DNA of 43,659 nucleotides from Nocardioides sp. (lineage in GTDB: Bacteria; Actinomycetota; Actinomycetes; Propionibacteriales; Nocardioidaceae). The stretch covers positions 1-43,659 of the forward strand of contig JAOPXU010000082.1 of assembly GCA_025964985.1 (NCBI GenBank), in the 5' to 3' direction. The first letter of the stretch is position 1; each line of letters begins with the position of its first letter. Below are positions 27,736 through 34,201 of this stretch, piece by piece. The notes under the pieces were generated by a model, which searched no databases, was not told the origin of the DNA, and was given only the letters and a program-made list of their open reading frames with translations. The translations under genes and the position numbers were made by a program.

Positions 27736-29173
27736 GGTGGTCGATCCCGGCACGCTCGAGCTCGACCTGGGACACCGATCCACGCCGGGCTCGCAGCGTG
27801 ACGGCGGCGCGGCCGGCGGGCTCGCGGACCAGGTCGCCGAGCATGCCGAGACCGCCGGCGGAGACCGAGGTGACGTCGGTGAGGTCGATGTCGAGGTCCT
27901 GGGTGCGGCCCTGGGAGGCCAGCAGCAGGGCATAGCTGATCTGGTCGACCTCGTCGTGGCCCAGCTCGCCGCTCAGGCGCACGGCGCCGGGAGCGACCTG
28001 CTCGATGACCAGCGGCTCGGCCGCGATCCAGGCGGCGCGCAGCGGGGTGCGGTCGACGACCACGGGACGCGACAGGCGGTGGAGCAGACGGGCGCGGGTG
28101 CCCTCGTCGGTGGTGGTGACCACCAGGTCGTCGACGAGACCGGCGGCCATCGCGAGGCCGCGGCCGCGACCGATGTCGTCCTCACCGGGCGGTCGCCACT
28201 GACCGGCGTCGACGACGTCGACCTGGACCTCGCCGTCGTCGGTGTGGGACGCGTGCAGGTGGACCTGGACGTCGGTGCCGTCGGCCGCGCCGGCGTAGGC
28301 GTGCTCGACGGCGTTGGTGACCAGCTCGGCGGCGGCGTGGGTCAGCGAGAGCACGTCGGTCTGGCTCGCGCTGACGGTAGAGAGCCAGTCGGCCAGCGCG
28401 TGACGTGCCTGGCGGGTGGTGTCGGTGTCGACCGGCAGGTCGAGGTCGAGGTCGGGCCACACGATGTCGCGCACCTCGGCGACCAGGACGCTCACCGCGC
28501 CCTTGGTCTGCTGGCGGGCGAGCCCGCCGGCGTAGGCCTCGCAGGTCGCGGCGGCGTCGCCGGGGACCCGCGCGGAGTCGAGCAGCGCACCGCGGTCGTG
28601 ACCGACGGGCGGCTCGTTCTCGGTGGTCGGCTCGGAGCTCAGGACCACGAGGTCGCCGACGTCGAGGGACAGGCGGGCGGCGACGGCCTCGGCGCCCGGG
28701 CCCAGGGGGCGGCTCCCGGTGCGGGCCAGGTCGCGGACGCCGCCGGCAGCGGTCGCCAGCAGCGGCGACGCGTGACCGGCCGTGGCGTAGGAGAGCTCGC
28801 GCTTGACCGGGTCGAGCACGGAGACCGCGACGGTCGTGCCGGCGACGGAGGGGGTGTGCTCGGCGTAGAGGGCGGCGTTCTCGACCGCGGCGGCGGCGTC
28901 CTCCTCACAGAGCAGCGTCGAGCGCAGGACGGCGCCGACAGCGCTCGCCCCGGCGACCGCGGCGGGGCCGCTGCCGGGGACCTGCCCCATGAGCAGCCCG
29001 ATGCGACCCGACCTCAGCTGGACGACGTCGAACCAGGCACCCGTCGACTCGCCGGGGTCGGCCGGCACCGAGAAGTGGGCAGCGAGGTCGAGTCCGGGCA
29101 GCACGGGCACGCCCAACGGCAGGACGACGTCGTGCAGGGCAGCGGTGAACTCGTCGAGCTCGTCATCGTTCAC
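27725..29173 (-). CDS. Fused PP2C-like (degenerate) - RsbW-type kinase - STAS protein
   Basis: A 482-residue protein that strings the three partner-switching parts together, like mycobacterial Rv1364c but without a PAS domain. Residues ~1-235 have the SpoIIE/PP2C fold, but its metal ligands are gone: GGDWYD has become TGAWFD (~44-49), GDVxGHG has become GQVPGSG (~63-69), and the terminal Asp pair is replaced by GAVSVLV. Residues ~245-370 are an HATPase domain with intact N box (AAELVTNAVEHAY, ~281-293), VDAGQW and GRGLAMAAGLVDD. Residues ~390-482 are a STAS domain (DLTDVTSVSAGGLGMLG), where the usual phosphoacceptor Ser aligns with Gly440. The phosphatase part is therefore probably a pseudoenzyme with a regulatory role. 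It is co-transcribed with the LuxR regulator. Confidence 0.9.
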   Translation of the reverse strand: MNDDELDEFTAALHDVVLPLGVPVLPGLDLAAHFSVPADPGESTGAWFDVVQLRSGRIGLLMGQVPGSGPAAVAGASAVGAVLRSTLLCEEDAAAAVENAALYAEHTPSVAGTTVAVSVLDPVKRELSYATAGHASPLLATAAGGVRDLARTGSRPLGPGAEAVAARLSLDVGDLVVLSSEPTTENEPPVGHDRGALLDSARVPGDAAATCEAYAGGLARQQTKGAVSVLVAEVRDIVWPDLDLDLPVDTDTTRQARHALADWLSTVSASQTDVLSLTHAAAELVTNAVEHAYAGAADGTDVQVHLHASHTDDGEVQVDVVDAGQWRPPGEDDIGRGRGLAMAAGLVDDLVVTTTDEGTRARLLHRLSRPVVVDRTPLRAAWIAAEPLVIEQVAPGAVRLSGELGHDEVDQISYALLLASQGRTQDLDIDLTDVTSVSAGGLGMLGDLVREPAGRAAVTLRARRGSVSQVELERAGIDHRAS

Positions 29174-29299
29174 GAAGTCTTCTTAGCAGTGGGGAGACCG
29201 GGGTGTTCGACCGGTGTGACAACCGACGGTCGTCGGCACGCACACCATGCCAGAGGCGCCCAGGGGGATGCTCACCCGCGAGTCGATAGTGCGACCCCC

Positions 29300-29305
29300 T
29301 ATCGT
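29300..29305 (+). promoter_or_regulatory. -10 element of the STAS gene
   Basis: TATCGT sits 7 nt before GTG 29313 with no Shine-Dalgarno sequence between, which fits a leaderless transcript starting at or next to the start codon. This element decides the start chosen for the STAS gene over the upstream ATGs at 29247 and 29268. Confidence 0.5.
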
Positions 29306-29312
29306 GTGTCCT

Positions 29313-29621
29313 GTGCGACCAGGTTCCTTCACCGCTGAGTTCGACGACACCACCCAGATCCTGACGGTGGGCGGCGAGCTCGACGAGAGCGCGTCCGCGG
29401 CTCTGCGCGACGCCATCGATGCCCGATCCGAGGCCTACACCCGGACGCTGGTGATCGACCTCACCGCGGTCGACTACCTGCCCAGTGCGGCGGTCGGCGT
29501 CCTCGCCCGCGCGCACAAGCAGGCCACCACCGCCGGGCACGAGCTCGACCTCGTCGCCGCCGAGGGCACCATCGCCCAACGCGTGCTGCTGGTCTGCGGG
29601 CTCCCGCACCGCACCTCCTGA
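29313..29621 (+). CDS. STAS-domain anti-anti-sigma factor
   Basis: A 102-residue single STAS domain (TQILTVGGELDESASAALRD, then LVIDLTAVDYLPSAAVGVL). Such proteins bind anti-sigma kinases when unphosphorylated and so free the sigma factor. At the phosphorylation loop, canonical DSSGLG is PSAAVG here: Ser58 is kept one residue before the usual acceptor, which is Ala59. GTG 29313 is preferred because it begins the domain and lies 7 nt after a -10 element. It is divergent from the fused phosphatase-like/kinase/STAS gene; it could be a substrate or competitor of that kinase and of the LOV phosphatases. Confidence 0.87.
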   Translation: MRPGSFTAEFDDTTQILTVGGELDESASAALRDAIDARSEAYTRTLVIDLTAVDYLPSAAVGVLARAHKQATTAGHELDLVAAEGTIAQRVLLVCGLPHRTS

Positions 29622-29637
29622 GGCCTCACGGGCCTCG

Positions 29638-29696
29638 GGTTTCACCGGCCGGCCGGTGAAACCCTCACCTGGCCGATGAAGTTCCGTCGGCCAAGT
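29638..29696. repeat. Perfect 26-bp palindrome plus second hairpin between convergent genes
   Basis: A perfect palindrome at 29638-29663 (arm GGTTTCACCGGCC) is followed at 29667-29696 by a 10-bp stem with one mismatch (ACCTGGCCGA/TCGGCCAAGT) around a 10-nt loop. They lie between the stops of the STAS gene and the SRPBCC gene, so a bidirectional terminator is the simple reading. The palindrome has no loop bases, which is unusual for a terminator and equally suits a protein-binding site. Confidence 0.7.
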
Positions 29697-29736
29697 ACCA
29701 GGTTCGCCGGCCCAGTGGTGCAGCCGGGACGACGCG

Positions 29737-30252
29737 TCAGGCAGGTACGCCGTCGGCCGTCAATCGCTGCAGGTCGCGCAGGAACCGGCGGAAGACCAGG
29801 TCCGTGACCGGTCGGGTGAGCGGCGACAGGTGGCGCGAGGGGCCCTTGAGCTCCTGGGCCAGCGACCACGTCAGGTCGCAGCCGGCCGCGGTCGGCTCGA
29901 TCGTGTAGACCTCGAGGAACGCGGCGAGCGCCGAGGTCGAGCAGGAGTTGAACCGGAACGCCAGGCGGCGTCCGGGCTCCCAGGCCAGGAACTCCTCGTC
30001 GGCCAGCAGGCCGCCACGCATCGTCACCGTGCGAGTGGCGCCGACGCCGTGCGGCTCGGGGCTCGTGTAGTCGACGTCGGTGATGACCTTCGCCCAGCGC
30101 GACCAGGTGTCGGGGCGGGCCAGCACGCCGAAGAGGTCGTCGGGGCTCAAGGCGATCGCCACGGTGTTGTCGAAGCGGACCGGCGCGGACTCGAGGTAGT
30201 CGAGGCCGACCTGGCGGCAGGGGTGCATCGTCGGACGGGTGGTCGCAGCCAT
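29737..30252 (-). CDS. SRPBCC (polyketide cyclase/START-like) family protein
   Basis: A 171-residue single-domain protein with the helix-grip pattern: an initial strand (PVRFDNTVAIAL), a helix with the family-typical LFGVLARPDTWSRWAKVI, then successive beta strands and a long C-terminal helix (TDLVFRRFLRDLQRLTA). The fold binds hydrophobic ligands in a deep cavity; the ligand is unknown. ATG 30252 follows TACGCT by 6 nt with no Shine-Dalgarno sequence, so it is probably leaderless. It diverges from the secreted lipase gene across 66 bp. Confidence 0.85.
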   Translation of the reverse strand: MAATTRPTMHPCRQVGLDYLESAPVRFDNTVAIALSPDDLFGVLARPDTWSRWAKVITDVDYTSPEPHGVGATRTVTMRGGLLADEEFLAWEPGRRLAFRFNSCSTSALAAFLEVYTIEPTAAGCDLTWSLAQELKGPSRHLSPLTRPVTDLVFRRFLRDLQRLTADGVPA

Positions 30253-30318
30253 GCGCGGAGCGTAGGACAATCGCCGCGCAGGCGTGCCGACCGTCACGTC
30301 GCGAGACCCGGAGGTCCG

Positions 30319-31662
30319 ATGAGCGTCCGCTCGGCCATGGCCGCACTCACCGCCGCCGTCACCACCGTGGTGCTGCTGGCGGTGCCGGCGCCCGCGCCGG
30401 CCACCACCGCCGCCGTCAGCCAGCCCGCGGCAGCCGCCCGCGCCCAGACCTTCCACCAGTACGCCGGCACCCGCGCGCAGCTGGCACGCATGGAGCGGGG
30501 CACGGTCATCAAGACGCGCACGGTCCGCTACTCGCTGCAGGGCCTGCCGGTGCCGATCCGCGTCGTGCAGCTGCTCTACCGCACCACCGACCAGCTCGGC
30601 CGCCCGACGACCAACGTCACCTCGGTCCTGCAGCCGCCGGTCGCCCTGCGCCCCGACAAGGTGGTCGCCTACGGCTCGTTCTACGACTCGCTCAACCCCT
30701 TCGACGGCCCGTCGTACGCCGTCAACGGGGGTCGCAGCCCGGGCACCAACATCGTGCACGCCGAGCTCGCGTTCGTCGCGCCGCTGCTGCTCGCTGGCTC
30801 GCCGGTGGTCGTGGCCGACACCCAGGGCCGCACCGCCGACTTCGCCGCGGGCCCGGAGTACGGGCGCACCACGCTCGACTCGCTGCGCGCCGCGCTCCGC
30901 TCGCCGGAGGCCGGCCTCGCGCCGCGTCCCGACATCGCGCTGCTGGGCTACTCCGGCGGCGCGATCGCCACCGGCTGGGCGGCGGCCCTCGCGCCGTCGT
31001 ACGCACCGGGGATCGACCGGCTGCTCGTCGGTGCGGCCGAGGGCGGCGTGCTCGTGGCGCCCGACAACAACCTGGGCTACGTCTCCGGGTCGCAGGTGTG
31101 GGCCGGCGTGCTGGCCATGGCGCTGATCGGGGCGGCGCGGGCCTTCGAGCTCGACCTCGACCCCTACCTCAACGACTACGGCCGGCGGCTGTTCGCCCGG
31201 CTCGACAAGGCCTCGATCTCCGAGGTGCTCGGGGCCTACCCGGGGCTGACCTGGCAGCAGATCGCCCGGCCGCGCTACCGCGACCCGCAGTCGGTGCGCG
31301 TCTACGTCCAGGCGGTCAACAAGCTCAACCTCGGCCAGCGCCCGAGCCCGACCGTGCCGATGTACATCGGCCAGGGCACCGGCGGCGACCTCGAGGGCAC
31401 GCCCGGCACCAAGCCCGGCATCGGTGCGGGCGACGGCGTGATGATCGCCGGCGACGTGCGGACCCTGGCGCGCACGTACTGCGCCGCCGGCACCCGGGTG
31501 CAGTACCGGCAGTACCCGCTGAGCCACTTCACCTCGGTGCCGCTGTTCCTGCCCGACGCGATCGCCTGGGTCGAGGCGCGCTTCGCCGGGCTGCCGGCGC
31601 CGTCGTCGTGCGGGAGCATCCCGCGCGGCAACTCGCTGGCCCCGGTGCCCGTCCCGCGCTGA
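30319..31662 (+). CDS. Secreted LIP-family lipase/esterase
   Basis: A 447-residue secreted alpha/beta hydrolase. Residues 1 to ~42 are a Sec signal peptide (basic start, hydrophobic core TAAVTTVVLLAVPA, Ala-rich cleavage region). The nucleophile motif GYSGG lies at ~210-215, and the sequence follows the secretory lipase (LIP) family: YGSFYDSLNP, VVVADTQGR, GYSGGAIATGWAA and a late conserved His in YPLSHFTS. These enzymes hydrolyse lipids or esters outside the cell. ATG 30319 has GGAGGT 3 nt upstream. Two late Cys residues could form a disulfide. It ends in a strong hairpin shared with the convergent gene. Confidence 0.9.
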   Translation: MSVRSAMAALTAAVTTVVLLAVPAPAPATTAAVSQPAAAARAQTFHQYAGTRAQLARMERGTVIKTRTVRYSLQGLPVPIRVVQLLYRTTDQLGRPTTNVTSVLQPPVALRPDKVVAYGSFYDSLNPFDGPSYAVNGGRSPGTNIVHAELAFVAPLLLAGSPVVVADTQGRTADFAAGPEYGRTTLDSLRAALRSPEAGLAPRPDIALLGYSGGAIATGWAAALAPSYAPGIDRLLVGAAEGGVLVAPDNNLGYVSGSQVWAGVLAMALIGAARAFELDLDPYLNDYGRRLFARLDKASISEVLGAYPGLTWQQIARPRYRDPQSVRVYVQAVNKLNLGQRPSPTVPMYIGQGTGGDLEGTPGTKPGIGAGDGVMIAGDVRTLARTYCAAGTRVQYRQYPLSHFTSVPLFLPDAIAWVEARFAGLPAPSSCGSIPRGNSLAPVPVPR

Positions 31663-31684
31663 CCCGCCGGCAGACCGCGAAAAG

Positions 31685-31725
31685 CCGGAACCGGCAGCCC
31701 CCACAGGGTGCTGCCGGCTCCGGCG
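31685..31725. terminator. Bidirectional stem-loop terminator
   Basis: A 15-bp stem with a single mismatch (GCCGGAACCGGCAGC pairing with GCTGCCGGCTCCGGC) encloses a ~11-nt loop. It lies between the lipase stop and the stop of the convergent secreted-protein gene. An A-rich run precedes it, giving a short U-run for the minus-strand transcript. Confidence 0.75.
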
Positions 31726-31737
31726 GGGGGACTGGGG

Positions 31738-32115
31738 TCAGGCCTGGGCGGCCTGGCACTCCTCGAGACGCTCCTGGGCCTTCGCGAGACGCTGCTGCTG
31801 GGCGCCCTTGGCCTCCTTAGCCTCGGCCTTCTCGGCCTTGGCCGTGCGCAGCGCCTTGCGGGCGGCGTTGCGCTCCTGGGCGGTGTCGGCGGCGGCGGCG
31901 CGGTCCTTGGCCTTCTCGACCTTGGCCTGCTTGCGCTCGAAGACGGCGGTCAGGCGGGTGAGGGCGTCCTCGGCGCGATCGACCTGGGTCTGCTGCTGGG
32001 CGCAGGGTGCCTTCTCGGGCGCGTCCGCGGCCACGGCGGGCGCGACGGCACCGAGGGAGCCGAAGGTCAGGGTGAGTCCGGCGAGGACGCCGGCAGCGCG
32101 GGTGGCGGTGTGCAT
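31738..32115 (-). CDS. Secreted two-cysteine helical-hairpin protein
   Basis: A 125-residue protein with a clear Sec signal peptide (MHTATRAAGVLAGLTLTFGS, with cleavage after AVAA near residue 30). The mature part is almost entirely Ala/Lys/Glu/Gln helix, consistent with an antiparallel coiled-coil hairpin, and has just two cysteines, Cys38 and Cys120, at the two ends of the hairpin where they could form a clasping disulfide. I do not know a family. AGGAG lies 6 nt before the ATG. Its promoter carries TGTAAC-N17-GGAGGT, identical in layout to the promoter of the ECF sigma operon directly upstream, so it is probably a target of that sigma factor. Confidence 0.8.
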   Translation of the reverse strand: MHTATRAAGVLAGLTLTFGSLGAVAPAVAADAPEKAPCAQQQTQVDRAEDALTRLTAVFERKQAKVEKAKDRAAAADTAQERNAARKALRTAKAEKAEAKEAKGAQQQRLAKAQERLEECQAAQA

Positions 32116-32163
32116 GGGGGACTCCTGGAGACGTGGGACGGACCCCGACGGGGCTTGTCCTCC

Positions 32164-32192
32164 ACCTCCGGCGGCGGGGACGTGGTGTTACA
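32164..32192 (-). promoter_or_regulatory. Candidate ECF promoter of the secreted helical-hairpin gene
   Basis: On the minus strand, TGTAAC (complement of 32187-32192) is followed after exactly 17 nt by GGAGGT (complement of 32164-32169). The same two blocks with the same spacing precede the sigma operon. The predicted start point leaves a ~40-nt leader. GGAGGT is too far from the ATG to be its ribosome binding site. Confidence 0.65.
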
Positions 32193-32205
32193 CCCGCCAC
32201 GTCCC
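32177..32205. repeat. Perfect 9-bp inverted repeat over the -35 region
   Basis: GGGACGTGG and CCACGTCCC flank an 11-nt loop that contains the TGTAAC block of the ECF-type promoter. It also lies 8 bases beyond the stop of the ECF sigma gene, so it could be that gene's terminator, an operator over the promoter, or both. Confidence 0.65.
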
Positions 32206-32212
32206 GGTCCAG

Positions 32213-32788
32213 TCAGGTGGGGCTGAGGTCGCCCTCGCGCTCGGCCGCCAGCCGCTGCAGGCGGCGCAGCCCGCGGTGGCGGGCCACCCGGACGGCGACC
32301 GGGCTGATGCCCAGCGCCTCGGCGGCCCCGTGGTTGTCGAGGCCCAGGCCGTCGACGAGCCCGAGGACGTCGCGCTCTCGCGCGGGCAGCAGCTCGAGCG
32401 TCTGCTTCACCCAGAACTGCTGGTCGACCAGCAGCGTCGGGTCGGGCACGACGTCGAGGTGCTCGCCGACCTCGCCGACCTCACCGGGCGACGTGCGCCG
32501 GCGGTCGGAGCGCTCCTTGGCGCGCATGCTGGTCTTGCGGGCGATGCCGAACAGCCAGCCGGCGAAGTCGGACGACGTCCCGTGGAAGTCGGCGATCTTG
32601 GAGGCGGCGACCACCCACGCGTCGGCGGCGATGTCGTCGGCGGTCATCGCGCTGTCGCCGGTCGGGCGGAGGCCCAGCCACGCGACGAGACGCCCGGCGT
32701 GAGCTCGGTAGAGCTCTCGCCAGGCGTCGGGATCGCCGTCCTTCGCGCGGGTGACGACGTCGTCGTCGTCGTCGTACCTCTCAGCCAT
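32213..32788 (-). CDS. ECF-type RNA polymerase sigma factor
   Basis: A 191-residue protein with only sigma regions 2 and 4. Region 2 includes GDPDAWRELYRAHAGRLVAW, DDIAADAWVVAASKIADF and WLFGIARKTSMRAKERS; region 4 includes LLPARERDVLGL and a helix-turn-helix (NHGAAEALGISPVAVRVARH). The linker is short. ATG 32788 lies inside the end of the upstream membrane-protein gene (8-base overlap), and a run of aspartates follows the start; GTG 32794 is an alternative. The paired membrane protein is the likely anti-sigma or sensor, although gene order (membrane protein first) is the reverse of the usual. The operon promoter has the TGTAAC-N17-GGAGGT motif, suggesting autoregulation. Confidence 0.92.
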   Translation of the reverse strand: MAERYDDDDDVVTRAKDGDPDAWRELYRAHAGRLVAWLGLRPTGDSAMTADDIAADAWVVAASKIADFHGTSSDFAGWLFGIARKTSMRAKERSDRRRTSPGEVGEVGEHLDVVPDPTLLVDQQFWVKQTLELLPARERDVLGLVDGLGLDNHGAAEALGISPVAVRVARHRGLRRLQRLAAEREGDLSPT

Positions 32789-33494
32789 GGGCACCCGGGC
32801 CGCTGCCTGCCGGGAGAGTCAGGAGCAGGGGACCCCTCGGGGGCTTCGGGTCCTGGGGAGGCTTGCCGCTGCCGGCCGGCTTGTCCTTCTTCGGCTTCTT
32901 CGGCTTGACGGGCTTCGACGGCTTGGCGGGCTTGACCGGCTTCGTGGGCTTGCCCGGGCGGGCGGGCTTGCCGGGACGGACGGGCTTGCCGGGCTTGACC
33001 GGCTTGCCGGGCTCCGCGGGCCTGCCCGGCTTCACGGGCTTCACGGGCTTGCCGGGCCGCACGGGCTCGGCCGGCTTCGCGGGCTTGCCCGGCTGGGCCG
33101 GGGTCGCGGGGGTGGCCGGGACGCCGGGGCCACCGGGCCGGGCCGGGACCGCAGGAACGGTCGGCGGCGTGCTGGCGCCGGAGCCGGGGTTGGTCGTGAC
33201 GGCGGTGTCCTCGGCGACCTGGGCCGTCGGGTCGTCGTCGGACGGGCCCGCCCCGGCCTCCTCGACCAGCGGGCTGGGGACGCCGGGCACCTCGATCGCA
33301 CCGGTGGCCCAGGCCGCGCCGACCGAGAGGAACAGCGCGCTGGCGCCGGCGGCGATGAACGCCGTGAAGCGGGTCCAGAACGGGCTGCGCGTCGGGGTGC
33401 TGGCCCGGGCGAGGGCGGACAGCCGGTGCACGAGGTCGTCGGTCGGCTCGACGGACGGCACCTCGAGGCGGAGGTCGCTCGCGTTCTGGATCAT
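32781..33494 (-). CDS. Single-pass membrane protein with PGKP-repeat stalk, possible anti-sigma/sensor
   Basis: A 237-residue protein. Residues 1 to ~42 are cytoplasmic and helical (DDLVHRLSALARAS), ~43-67 form one membrane helix (FTAFIAAGASALFLSVGAAW), ~68-133 are acidic then Pro/Thr-rich, and ~134-206 are a repeat of PGKP, PVKP and PAKP units giving a stiff, strongly basic stalk; the end is PPRGPLLLTLPAGSG. The layout suggests a protein that reaches through the cell wall and reads its state, with the short N-terminal segment holding the sigma factor. No known anti-sigma domain is evident, so this role is inference from the 8-base overlap with the ECF sigma gene. It opens the operon, behind a TGTAAC-N17-GGAGGT promoter. 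Confidence 0.85.
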   Translation of the reverse strand: MIQNASDLRLEVPSVEPTDDLVHRLSALARASTPTRSPFWTRFTAFIAAGASALFLSVGAAWATGAIEVPGVPSPLVEEAGAGPSDDDPTAQVAEDTAVTTNPGSGASTPPTVPAVPARPGGPGVPATPATPAQPGKPAKPAEPVRPGKPVKPVKPGRPAEPGKPVKPGKPVRPGKPARPGKPTKPVKPAKPSKPVKPKKPKKDKPAGSGKPPQDPKPPRGPLLLTLPAGSGPGAHG

Positions 33495-33551
33495 GGGTGG
33501 TGCGTCCTCGTCGGTCAGGGGCGGCCGGGTGCCGGGTCAGTTCTGCGCGAC

Positions 33552-33580
33552 ACCTCCCGCGGGCCCCCGCCGACGTTACA
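33552..33580 (-). promoter_or_regulatory. Candidate autoregulated ECF promoter of the sigma operon
   Basis: On the minus strand, TGTAAC (complement of 33575-33580) is followed by exactly 17 nt and then GGAGGT (complement of 33552-33557). The transcript would start near 33545 and have a ~50-nt leader before ATG 33494. The same motif occurs at 32164-32192. Confidence 0.65.
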
Positions 33581-33617
33581 TCCAGACCGGCCCGCAGGCG
33601 ACCGATCAGGCGGGCGA

Positions 33618-34139
33618 CTAGGCCAGCGAGCGCAGGTGGGTGACGAACCCGGGATTGGTGAGCGCCCACGGTCCGCGCGCCGCCCGCACCAGCGCCAGGG
33701 CGTCGTCGACGTCGTGGCCGGTGCGCACCAGGGCCAGGGCGACCACCAGGCCCGACCGGTTGAGGCCACCGGAGCAGCGCACCAGCACCGTCCGACCCGC
33801 GGCCACGGCGGCGGCCACCGTCGCGGCCAGCCCGTCGAGCCGCTCGGCCGTCAGCGCGTCGACGCCGGCGTCGGCGAGGCGGGCGACGACGTGCTCGACG
33901 CCGTCACGCGGCCCGTAGCCGCGGCGGGTCGCCAGGCTCACCACGAGGTCGAACTCGTCGTCGACCACGCAGGCCTTCGCCGACTGCGAGCGGACGTCGT
34001 GCCCGCCCTGCCACAGCCCCGGCACCACCTCGTCCCACGGGCTCGCGCACAAGGGCATCCGCGTCGCCCGGCCGGTCCCGTCGCAGGCGGCGCAGGTGGC
34101 GACCAGCGCCGGCTCGGCGTAGCAGGAGTGGCACAGCAT
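33618..34139 (-). CDS. Zinc-ribbon dual-specificity-type protein phosphatase
   Basis: A 173-residue protein. The N-terminus has two CxxC pairs (Cys3/Cys6 and Cys16/Cys19) that could hold zinc. The rest resembles a small cysteine-based phosphatase: a VVPGLWQGGHD strand-turn, then the P-loop CSGGLNR with Cys122 and Arg128 (CX5R), followed by a helix (SGLVVALALVR). The general-acid Asp is not obvious by eye. Substrates could be phosphotyrosine/phosphoserine proteins or small molecules. TAGTCT ends 6 nt before the ATG with no Shine-Dalgarno sequence, pointing to a leaderless mRNA. It diverges from the GlcD-like oxidase across 62 bp. Confidence 0.82.
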   Translation of the reverse strand: MLCHSCYAEPALVATCAACDGTGRATRMPLCASPWDEVVPGLWQGGHDVRSQSAKACVVDDEFDLVVSLATRRGYGPRDGVEHVVARLADAGVDALTAERLDGLAATVAAAVAAGRTVLVRCSGGLNRSGLVVALALVRTGHDVDDALALVRAARGPWALTNPGFVTHLRSLA

Positions 34140-34201
34140 CGCCCGAGACTACGAGCACGAGAGGACGCCCCGGGGCCGGCGCGTCGTGCTTTGCTGAGCC
34201 C

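Noticed and set aside
24856-27801. A 981-codon plus-strand open frame, the longest in the window
   Set aside because: It is antisense to the complete LOV phosphatase and the LuxR regulator. Its residues are repetitive Gly/Val/Asp/Arg/His with no fold, while the minus-strand frames give canonical motifs. High GC removes stops from the opposite frame.
32164-32169. GGAGGT as a Shine-Dalgarno sequence for the secreted hairpin gene
   Set aside because: It is about 50 nt from the ATG, which has its own AGGAG 6 nt upstream, and the same hexamer stands at the same distance from TGTAAC in the sigma operon promoter.
32863-33621. A plus-strand frame rich in GLPG/GLTG that looks collagen-like
   Set aside because: The pattern is the antisense of the PGKP stalk repeats of the minus-strand membrane protein, whose membrane helix and overlap with the ECF sigma gene make it the real gene.
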